Shown one piece after another: positions 14,301 to 24,900 of a stretch of 64,000 bases of DNA (position 1 is its first letter; the number at the start of each line of letters is the position of its first letter). The notes under the pieces were generated by a model. It saw only the letters and a program-made list of their open reading frames with translations, did not search any database and was not told the origin of the DNA. The position numbers and the translations under genes are program-made. The DNA comes from Rhea pennata. Lineage: Eukaryota; Chordata; Aves; Rheiformes; Rheidae. Location: positions 5,218,001-5,282,000 of the forward strand of contig NC_084682.1 in assembly GCF_028389875.1 (NCBI RefSeq), in the 5' to 3' direction.

Positions 14301-17300
14301 GGCGGGGGCGGGGGCGGGGGCGGGGGCGGGGGCGGGGGCGGGGGCGGTGCCGGGGGCGGGCCGGGCCGAGCCGGGCCCGCCCCGCGGCCGGGGCCGCTCC
14401 TGCGCACTGCGCCGGGCGGCCGCGGGGCAGAGCGGCGGCGGCGGCTCCGCTGCCGGTGCCGCGCGGCCGGGGCTCGGCGGCCGCCTGCGCGGGGCGCCGC
14501 GATGATCCCCTACTTCTCCGACAACGCGGTCATCTCGCAGGGCGCCATCGCCCAGCTGTGAGTACCGGGGAGCCCTGCGCGGCACCCGCCGCCCCCGCGC
14601 GCCGCGCCGCGCCGCTCCGCGCAAACTTTCTCCCCTGCGGCCGGGGAGGCTCCCGGGCGAGACGCCGCCGTTTCGGGGGTTCGGCCAACTATTTTACCTT
14701 TCCCCTTCTCGCTTGAGCTCTTAGACCGTGTTTCTTTGTGCTTACAATAGCCTCCCATGCGAGATAAGACACCACTGATGGATTTTTCTTTTCTTTTCTT
14801 TTTTCTCTCTCTCTTTTATTTTATTTTTTTATTTTTATTTTTATTTTTTGCCTAAAATAAAGGACTAGGTCGCAGCCGGGCGTTTTGATCAGCATTGTGT
14901 AATAACCGTCCGAGGATAACTCGAGTTCGCGTGTGCTCCGGGCGCCCCGCCGCTGTCCGCCCCGCGGGCACCGCGCTGCCTGGCCGCAGCCCCCGCGCCC
15001 GGCTGGTGGCGAGGGGCGAGCTCCCCGTGTACCTTGGCCTTCTCCCGGGCTTAAGGAGAAGATTAGTCGCTCTGTTTGATCTCTTGTTTTAGGTTATCGC
15101 AAGGTGCCAGATGGGGACTGGGGGGTTTGTGTTCTGTCGTGCAGACCGGTGCAGCAGGAGCAGGACGGAGACCTTAAACTCGGGAGGACCCACAGGTCAT
15201 GAGAGACATCAGCTGGTGCCAATTTTTAGTTACTGACAGTCTTGGACAGCTTTAAAGTGCAGACTGAGTGTCTCTGCTCTCCGCAGCGCTTGCTAAGCCG
15301 CTTGGAAAATCAGCCTCTCCAGCTGCACAGGACCCTTTGAAATGCAGATACAAATAATCATTTAATTTGTAGACAATTAAGAGCAACTCTCTGAGTTACT
15401 GTGAGGTTTTGGGGGAAGGATTACGGAGGGAAATGGCTGCTACGGGGTGGTAGATAAAGCTTCTAGGGAGATAGTCGCTGCAATCTAGACGTGCTTGATA
15501 TTTCTCTAGAGCAGCCAACTGCTTTTTATCTCTTGGAAGCATCATGAAAGGCTTAAAGATAGTAGGATAAAATGCTGGTGCCACCTGAAGTTGCATTCTT
15601 GTCCCAAGAAACTCCTGCTAGAGATCGAGCTGCTTTGTGTTTATGAGGTTTTGGGTGGAAATAGGTCCCAGAACTCTGTGGCTTTTTCTTTTTTTCAGCA
15701 TAAGCAATCACTGCTGTATTTGTTAATCTCTTTAGTTAAGTCTCTCTGAGCCTTTCATACTCAACCTGAGATGCTTGTAATTAGTCACTTTTTTTTTCTG
15801 CTCAGTATTGCCTGTAAACATTATTTTTCCCTGTGGCTGCTTATAATGAAGGTTTAACAGTGATATATCTGAGGTGTTCAGGGTAAGCAGGAATGCAAGT
15901 TGAGTATGCCTTGGGGTTTGTGAAATAGCAATAATTGTGGAATTGAGGAAGAAAACTCAGCCTACTGTAGACTGAAATGTTTTCTTATAGATCAGGATGA
16001 CTTTTAAGATCTGTATTAGGTAGGTAGTTTTCAGTACTTTATAGGTGTTTGTTTTAAGTACACTGCTCAAACACTTGACTTGCAGTTCAGACTGTACGGA
16101 GAGCGATCAAAGGGAAGGGAGAGTATCTTTGGTCTCGCTGCTGCCTGTGATCCCTTCTAGCCATGCAGTGTTGTATCTAGCAGTAGTTTAAATCATCACT
16201 TGGTTGAAAGAACCACCCTTTCCTTTTCTGGAGGGAGAGATAACTCAGTTATCAGAGGAGCTTATGCTGTCCTTTGCTCCTGGAAGGAAAGATTAATAAG
16301 CATGAGAATGACAGAGGTTTTGGCCCACGCATAAGCGTTCACACAAGGCTCAGCACCGTATTAGTATTTTGATAGTGTTCTTAATCAGGACAGTGTTGTG
16401 ACTTTCATGCTGGCATAATAAGGGTCTATTTTTAAATATGTACTCCCAATTGCAAGTTCATAGAGGCTGATGAATATTGGACGTCCTGATTTCTTTGTGG
16501 GCAAGACCTAAAAATCTGGATTTTGTTGTTTTGGTGTGCTAAAAATTTGTTCTCTGTGGAATGGAAAGGGCACTGGTGACCCAAATGTTATCAGTAAGTT
16601 CTGTTTCAGTGTATTCTTTAGTAGATGTATTTAGCTAATCAGCTCTGACTTTCAGACATCAGCAGAAATTGCTCTTGTGTTGACACTTTTGGTCAGTAAC
16701 TTAGTCAGCTGGTCTGGGTCTAATTCATTTCAGGTTCACAAGGATTCAAATCAATGTCTGAGAGACTTCTGTTTATCAAAGTGCTTAAAATTGATAGCAA
16801 GATTCCTTTAAACAAGTTACAACTATTCCCACTGAACCTAAGAGGACTTGTGCTGATTTGCTAGCTTTATTTTTCTGTAGGATTCAAAGTTCACTTTAGT
16901 CTAATAAGCTCCGTAGCAGCTGATAGGAAGATAAGAAAAATGCAAAAGTTAAGGCGGTCTGTAAATACCAAAGCATTCTTAACAGAAGAAACATGTAGGA
17001 ATTGCCATGGATCAGTTCCTTGCTTCCTGCCTGCAGTCGCTTCCTCTTTCCTTTGCCAAGTTTGAGGTGTCTAATTCATCGTTGGTGCCCCTGAAGTGTT
17101 TTTTCCGTGTCCCTGACATAGTGCTGTTCTTCACTGCCAGATTCCCCTGTCGCTTGGCTTTCTCTTTACCTTGGTAGCAAAGAAGGATGATCCCGTGGTC
17201 AGGGCACTCGCTTGGGGTTTGGGAAGACCCAGCTTTTGCTCCGTGCTGCAGCACGTCCTTCCTGCACTGTCCTGGCCAAGTCTCGCCAGGCCAGTGCTCA

Positions 17301-20300
17301 GCTGGCAAGTGCTGCCTAAAGATGCAAATGCATCCCTAACTTTTCTATCAAAACTAAGAATTAATCACTTAACTTTAGCGTCTACATTCCTTGGCATTTT
17401 TTCTGCATCTTTTTGTGTCTAAATATTTTTGCCTCTGCCTCAGCTTCCACTCTGCAAAGCAGTGATGGGAGCACTCCCTTGGCTCATGCTGAGCACGTGT
17501 TAAGACACTCCAATATTGTTCTCTACTGTGTTCTTCAATACTTTTGGAGCCAAATGGATCTAAAAATATGAATATGCTTGCTGCTTTCCATGATTCTCTT
17601 ACTTGCTTCATACCACTCTGTTTCTTATTATAACATGTTGACTGAAGGCTTTTGTAGTATGAATTTTGAACTTTGTAGAAAAAAAAGAAGCGGATGGAAT
17701 TGATGACTTCTTCACAGTGTCATGGGTGCATCTTGGAACTCTCTTAAAAAAAAGGGGGGGGGAAGAAGTAAAACCTATGATTTGAACAGAATTATTTTCA
17801 GCCAAGGGTTAAAGATAGGCACAAGATGTTCGCGCAGAGTTAGCCTTGCAGCCTATTGCGCTCTCGCATAATCACCTTTCTTGTAAGTGAAAACCTTTCT
17901 TCGTTATAGTATGAAGCAACACCGTTTTACGGAGTAAGAGGAAGTTACGGACTGTGCAGGTGAGCACAAACAGTACGCTGAATTGCGTCACGAGGTCATT
18001 CAGGCTCGGCGCACTGACGCCTCCTTCCCACGGTGTGTCTTCAGCCCCGGGCTACGTTTTGGCCTTTGTTCCCTCTGTTTTTTAGCATTGTCTTCTAGGC
18101 CGTGTGGCCGGGGCCTTTGTGCTACCAAATTTCATGACAACCTAATGTTGAGTTACTCCACATGCCAAGTGAGGAGCTTAGCTAGGTGTGTCGTCACTGT
18201 TCAGAGAGCCGTTTACTTTATTTATTCCTTGTACGGGAAAACCCAAGCTTTTTATCTGCTCGCAATGCACCCACTGCTGAAAAACCTTGACCGCTCAGCA
18301 ATTAGGCTGCAATCCTCCAAGCAGTGTTACTGGAAATCTTTAATTGTCTCTGTACCACCACAAGTATTGTACCGCTGTAACTATTTTACCATTGTGTTGA
18401 GCCTCAGTGATGTTTAAGACTTGGAGATGCTTGGAAATGGCCGTTTAAAAGACGGGAAGGTGAGCAGAGCGGTTCGCTCACCCGTTTCAACTCCAACTGA
18501 ATGCATTTTATGACTAAGGGTCGTTCTAGTTTGAGGCGTTTGAAATACATAAATAGGTTGATTAGCTCTTTTTTCCGCTGTAGAAGCGTATAGGATCGGC
18601 AGGGACTGCAGCAATGGCGTCTTGCAGGGAGCGTGCGCCGTACGCTGGGGTTTGTGTCCCGCGGTCCGTCGAGGGCGCGACGCGAATGTGCCGTCAGGCA
18701 GCGCTGCGCGGGGGCGAGCCTGACCCCGTACCCTTCCTGGCAGCCTTCGTGCAGCCGAGCTCCACGCTCGGCGTGTCAGACCCGGCTTCCTGTTGACTGA
18801 GTGGAGCTGTGGTTTTTTCTTATCTTCCTTATTTCTTCACTGATTCCGATAACACAAATGCAGCGCGTAAAAGGCTTCTTACTACCAACCAATTATTAAA
18901 AACACCATGTGAATAAGCTCTGGCAACTGGGAGAAAAAGTAGTATGCTTGTGTGCTGCAAAGTTGATCATTAACTGGACTGGGGCTGTATTGTTCATAAC
19001 AACTTTTCCTGTTTGGCTTTTCCTTTTATTCCCTGGGAAGCGCTGGGTATTTGTCTCACTGATCCTTCCTGGTGGGGGGTTGGAAGAGGGACAGAGATGC
19101 TCATCAGATATAAAATCAAAACCTGAGCAGCAAATGAGCATTTGAAGGAGAACCCTCCCTCCTGAGTGGTATGTTTTAGCTCATGCCACTGGGCTGCGGA
19201 GCTCGTGTTTTAAGGGGTTGCGAATGATACAGGTTGCCTCTGAGACTCTGTTTTGTCGGGAGTCCTGCAGATGTTCGTGTCTCGGGAAATGCTGAGGTTT
19301 CTGTAAGGGCTGCGAAGCCGAAGGACCAGCACGAAGGAGATGATCAGCAGAAGAGGAGCCTTTGGGGCTGGTGAATAGTTAGGCTGTTTGAGATTTTTTT
19401 GCAGGACTGTGCTTCCATGTACCTTTAGCCTTGGGCTAAAACACTACTTTACTGTTTTTTAAACAACTTCAGGCTAACTTTCTCAACATGCTGTTTCTAA
19501 CTGATGTTTGTGGGGTCAGAGAGAGTTTAAAATTCTGTATCCTACCCTGCGATAAGCTCTGAAGAGTTGCTATCTCCTTTGCATGGCAAATAGCATTTAA
19601 ATTATTGGCCTTTATGGGCTTAAAACTAGTTCAGCAAATATTTTTTCCACATTGTAATGGATGTAGTGTGAACAGAGCAAATCTGGAACTTGAGTTTCCA
19701 ACCAGGCAGTTCTGTAGCTGCTTGCTGAAGACTCTCTTTCCATGGAAACGTTGGGTAAAATGCATTGCTGCCCGTAATTTTGAATATTTGTGCTTTTGCT
19801 GAAGTAATCAAAAGGCGATTCTGCCTATGCGTGTGTTGTAGCTTTGATGCAGCAACTTGGAAAGTAACTGGAAACTGGAAATAGTTGTTCTGCAGGCACC
19901 TGTTGCTACGTTGTGTAGGAGCGACAGCGTGTTTTTAATGGAGAGAAGCCTCCTGTCTCCAGGACATCAGGCAACCTGCAGCTGAGGGATGTTGATGGGG
20001 GGGAGAAATGTATGGGTGAACTACAAAATGTATGCTCTAGGGTTTCTCTAAGGCTGGAGGTAATAAACTGAGCCTGTGCGATCTCAGTGGAGAGGCTGCA
20101 CTTCTTGATATTGGCAACTTCTCGATATTGGCAACTTCTCAGTTTGGGGCATTTTTAAGTGTATTAAGGCCACAGGCCTGTAGTTCAGTTCATTTTCCTG
20201 TTTATCCCGTGCTTATCCCAGCAATATTGTATTCAACCATTTGTGGACTTTTGGTTTATTTATAATAAGCCATTTAAGAAGTGTGCTTTTTCTCAAAAAA

Positions 20301-21895
20301 CTTTGTTGCAAATAGGGCAAATCCATGGGCTGTGGAACCATAACCTAGTTAGTCCTTTCTTTTAAACAAACGCTCTTTGTCGCTTAGTAGTGAAGTCCGC
20401 CCTTTTGTTCACACACTTCCCACAATGGCGTGATGAGGTCCATGTTGTCCCAGCAGCGTGTGTTTTCTTGTCTCTTCAGTCTCCTCGATAGCTCCTCGTT
20501 TCTGGGTTTTGTTTACACGCTGCTAAATTTCAGGCCTTTTGTTGGAAAGGCGGAGGTTAATGACGTGAATTTTGCAGTGCAGCTCCTGCGGAGTCGCCAG
20601 GACGAATCAGAGTACGTTCTGCCTTTGGTCCCACAATGTCCCAGTGCGCCCCGCTGCTCCCCGGGCAGGTGGGTGCTCCTGCACTTGCAGAGCACTGCTG
20701 AGATGATGAGCGTGGAATTACGGCCTACATGCCTGAGTGCTGGGGGCTCAGGAGTCCTCCAGCTGCTCCACAGTTGCAGCACCCCATATTTAGAAATCGC
20801 TCTGTTATCACGGATGATGAACTCGTCTGCATTTCCTGTCTTCTCCCATTTCTTTGTTTTCTGGAGTGGAGAGAATAAATTTGCTTGTCTGAGTCTCTTG
20901 TCACCTTGCAAACTCTCATAGTTCTTACCAGTGACAGCAGGTTGCTTGGGAGCGTGTTGCTGCCAGGATTTTGGCTGGACCATAGTTAGGTTGTAGGGAC
21001 CGTGGGCCTTGCCTGCTGGGGTTCGACGCGGGTGACATCAGGCTAAGCACCTTGCTGGCGTCTTGGGATTGATGTGAGATTCCCAAGGGCAGATGAGACT
21101 GGAGGAGGTTCTTTTGATTAGCAAATGAAAAATGACCTTGATGAGGGGAAAATTCATTTGCGCAGAATTACAAATGGGAATAGTTCCGCCTCTGTCCTCA
21201 AAAACGGAGGGTTTTGGCCAGGTTTCTTGAACTAGATGCTGGATTAAAATGAGCCCAGTGTTGCAGGGTTGGTTTGTTGATGAAGGTTGAGTGTGGTGGT
21301 CTATGAAGAGATTGTCGTTGGCCTTTTTTGCTTTTGCTCCCCCCCCCTCGCTTTGAAAAAGAGGTGGAGAAATCCAAAAACGGAAAGCAGAACAGCTGCG
21401 TTCTTCTGTGTCTCTCAAAAACTGAAAGCCAGTTAGTCTAAATAAAAACAAATAAATTGTCGGCACCGTTTTTGGCCCTTCTATTGTTTTACTCTGGTGG
21501 GAAAGTTGTAAGAAAGCAAAGCGAGGGGTATTGATGCGCCTTGTTAACAAGCAGGGGTGACGAGCGCAGAATAAACATCCATCCCGGGGTTAGCTATAAC
21601 GTGCACAGCACGTGCACATGAGCACGCTGCTCCCTGTTGCTGAGCTGTCCCCCCTAAATGTCAGGGCTGTTGAGCAAGCCCAGGAGAGACTGCGCGTTAG
21701 AGGGCGGTGGCTCTTTGGCGGGGAACCGGGGCGAGAGGGCAGGCTGTCTCTTAAGTCCCCAGCACAAACCTGTGCAAAACCTTGGCATGGTTGTGATGAT
21801 ACTGACTTCTATGTCCTCCATTTCTCCTAGCATATCACAAAATGTTTCATGAGTATCTCTCTAACTTCAAATTAAGCAAGTACCTATTTAAGATC

Positions 21896-21927
<32 letters not shown>

Positions 21928-24900
21928 ACTGTTTAAGAGCCTTTTTCCTAAAGCACATCATGTCCCTGCTGGAGACTTCTCTGGGTCTGTGGTAGGTAGC
22001 AGTGGTTAGTATTTCAGTGATCTCTTCTCTTTTAATGTGTGATTTTTAAATGGGTTTATGTGTTTTTAGGAAATATGAAGACTTGAGCTAAAAACCGCTA
22101 GAAATTGACTGCCAAACTGCCTGAAGTGCTAACTCTGATAAAATTTAGCACCTGAATTTCCTAGGGATAAACACATCTGGAATCTCTCCTCTTTTTGGAG
22201 TTCAAGCACTCTTGTAAAATAAAACCTTTAAGTGTTTCCTATTTGAGACCTAGTCAGCTAAACTTTGCAGGGCCTTTTTTTTTGAGTTAGAAACTCCCTA
22301 AAATGCATTTGTAAGTTAAGTGCTGATGCCTCCTTCAGCCGAGAGGCACGTTAAGGTACCAGAAGTTTACGTTAACTTGCGACTGTACTGAAGAATCACA
22401 AATGCAGAACTACAGTGTTGCTTAAAAATGATCCATGGTGCTTAAAGATGATCCATGTTGCTGTGTTTCCCTTCATTCGCTTCTTTGTGGGCAGATGTCA
22501 TGAAGCACAAATGGTTCGAGTGCTACTGCTTTTATTTAAAATTCCTAAGTATCTGTATAAAAAGACCACAAAACTTAGGAGCTTGTAATAGTTCATTCAT
22601 CTGTTACTTGGAAATCTCCCAGCTCCTCTTGCCTCCTGGCTTGCCCTTCATTTCAGCAGCAGCAGCCCTCACTGTAGCTCTGAAATACAGTGGTGATGTT
22701 AGACACCCCACAGTCTGACAGCTTGTGCTTAAAATGATACGTGGTGAGTGATTAATGGAAATTATTTCAGGAATAAAGGACTCCTGGTAAGCTGATCTCT
22801 ATTCAGGGAGCCAAAAGAAAAGAAAAGTCAATCGTCTCCAGGAAGAACTTGCTGTATTGGTGGAGGGAAGAGTCGGATTGGAGGGCGATGCTGAGTCTGC
22901 ATCTTGAAGTGCATCATAATTATATCTCATGATTTGATTTGGAGAGCTTTTCCTGATGTCTCTGAAGACTGATTGTCACTTACACCAGCAAAATACTGGA
23001 GCGCGCTTCGTTATTGGCACAGCCGTGAGTTCTGCCGGGGCGGCTGTGCTGCACTGGGGAGGGCTACAGCTCTGAGTGTCACGAGACGAGGCAACGTGTC
23101 ACCTGTTGGGAGGGAAGAGGATGCTTTTTTAAAGATTGAATTAATCCAATTCAAAATATTCACCACAGAACTGTTGCATCACTTTAACTCAAAGTAATAC
23201 ACTATTTTTTCTTCTTGCATTTGCAGCTTTAAATAGAATATGCACATTTGTATTAACCTTGGTGTTACCTTGAATGGAAGGAAAGACACAGAATCCATGA
23301 AACTATTTCAACTAGAATTTTTTTTTGATCCTTTGTCTTTGATGTTTTGTCTCTGCTAATTAACTCAAACTTCAAGCCTTGTTAAAGTTTGTTTCAATTA
23401 ATAGGGGCTCTGCTGTTCCATGAAATGAAGTGAGATGGGCAACGTAGCTGCAGGTCATATCAGCCCAACATGTAGAGCTCCATGTGGCTTACAACTTCAG
23501 ATCAAAAGCTATTGAGAGAAACTGGGAAGCGGCTGTTCTCTGAAATGGTTCGCAAGCTATTTCACACTGCTGGCTATCAATAACTATCCCCTTTGCTAAC
23601 CTAAAGGGATGGTAAGTTTGGTGTTCCTGCTGGAGCCTGTCATGTAGGGATCAAATAGCCGTCATGCATGCAGAGAATGCAGTACTAGTATGAGGAAAAT
23701 TAGAAGTGCTGAGTACTGCAGAAGTTAAAATACTGAGCAAATAGCTTCCTTCTATTTTACAAATCAAATGCAACAGCCTCTTGATGTTTTTTTTGATGCT
23801 TTTGGTAAACAAACATCTGCTTCTCTTTAGCACAGAGGAAAGGCTTATTATTCAGCATTGATTTCTTTGTGCGGAGACAGACTGATCTTTGTTTTGGTGT
23901 TCTATTTACGGGGCTCCATTAATGTATTTACTAAGTATAGGCAGTGAGGCTGTGATTAGAGCCAGGCTGCTTCCACAACATCGTTCCTCCATCCTGTCCC
24001 CTGCTCCCAGCATTGCGACAGTTGCAGACCTGAGTCTGGCTGTGCTGGTTCCTTCTGCTGTAACGCACAGCAGCAGCAAGGGACCCTCAGAGTAACCATC
24101 ACCCTGGGCGGTGTCCTCCCGGCCCTCGCAGCAGCAGGGCTATAAGCCTCCTGGCCTCTTGTGTGAGCCCAGGTTGAGCTCTTGTCTGTACCTTTGACTG
24201 AGACAGAAAGGTGGCAAGATCAGCACAGAGACCACTCTGTGTCTGTACTGGCCACCACAGAGTTCTGCAAGCTTCTGCCTTAGCTCTAAAACTTCCCCAA
24301 ACCCGCAGCTAATTTCTCATCCTGTCTGTTTGTGCAGAGTTCCCACCGGGGATTTTCACCATGCTGGTGCCTTGCAGCTCTTGGTGGTGCTGCCTTGGGC
24401 CTGGGGATGCTTGCTGAACCTGCCTGTGCTGGAGCTGTGGCCATTTCCAAGTCTGCAAGGCTGGATTTGTGCCCAGCAGGGTTGGGACTTTTGGAGATGG
24501 TTTTGGGGTTGGTGTGGGATGGTATTGGGATGCGCAGGGTGCTCTGCCTTAGGAAGGTGCCACGGTCCATGCGAGCTCCTGCTGAGATCTCAGCTCCTTG
24601 CTGAGCAGGCAAGACCGCCAACCCTGGCGGCGATTCAGGCGAGTCAGTGGTCTCTTCCCCTCTTGGAATTGCTGGGCATACTTTGACTAAATATAGATGC
24701 CTGTGGACTCGGCTGATACAAGGAGGGACAGTATGTTGACCTCAGCATGTCTCTCTTGACTTCTGTTACAGTAATACGTAGAGCCATGGGGTCCTTTTCA
24801 TTGAGCGTGGCAGGGTGCTGCCGGTCAGGCCAAACATGGTCAGGTCTGTGCAGCTCTGAATCATGCAGACTGAGACAGAACGAGCCGTTTGGAGCGCGGC

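Larger units (their letters stand above)
14111..14557 (+). other. AUG-initiated upstream ORF encoding poly(Gly-Arg), overlapping the SSH2 start
   Basis: An ATG at 14111 with G at -3 opens a frame that crosses the hexanucleotide tract as Gly-Arg repeats and overlaps the SSH2 ATG at 14502 in a different frame. In unspliced sequence it runs to a stop at 14716. In spliced mRNA it reaches the 14557 donor after exactly 149 codons and continues into the exon at 34685 out of the SSH2 frame. It is real as a reading frame. Whether the 14111 ATG is in a transcript is unknown. If it is, it would reduce translation from 14502. Confidence 0.4.
14090..15060 (+). promoter_or_regulatory. SSH2: CpG island with the alternative SSH2 promoter
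   Basis: CpG and G+C content jump sharply around the exon at 14502 and fall again after about 15060. No TATA box is evident, as is usual for CpG-island promoters. Visible candidate sites are a canonical E-box CACGTG (14196-14201), many GGGGCGGGG Sp/KLF-type GC boxes inside the hexanucleotide tract, and an NRF1-like paired half-site TGCGCACTGCGCC (14401-14413). The start site cannot be fixed by eye. It decides whether the hexanucleotide tract lies in the promoter or in the 5' UTR. Confidence 0.8.

Noticed and set aside
14133..14624. Minus-strand frames of Pro-Ala and poly-Pro across the hexanucleotide tract (14133-14624 and 14159-14407)
   Set aside because: They are direct consequences of the repeat. 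No antisense exon structure is visible, so they are mentioned only as possible antisense repeat products and not annotated as genes.
20430..20983. Overlapping long frames (163 codons +, 156 codons -), with a cag acceptor-like and gtgggt donor-like pair around 20479-20669
   Set aside because: The putative exon peptide is unfamiliar, and no SSH2 junction in a supported phase or partner exon could be identified. Treated as chance.
21612..21926. Sequence ending in a 28-A run, examined as a possible processed pseudogene or SINE
   Set aside because: No gene body, RNA polymerase III boxes or flanking target duplication could be recognised before the A run.
22511..22530. GGTTCGAGTGC word resembling a tRNA B box
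   Set aside because: It does not match the full GGTTCRANYCC consensus. No A box at the right distance and no cloverleaf could be drawn.
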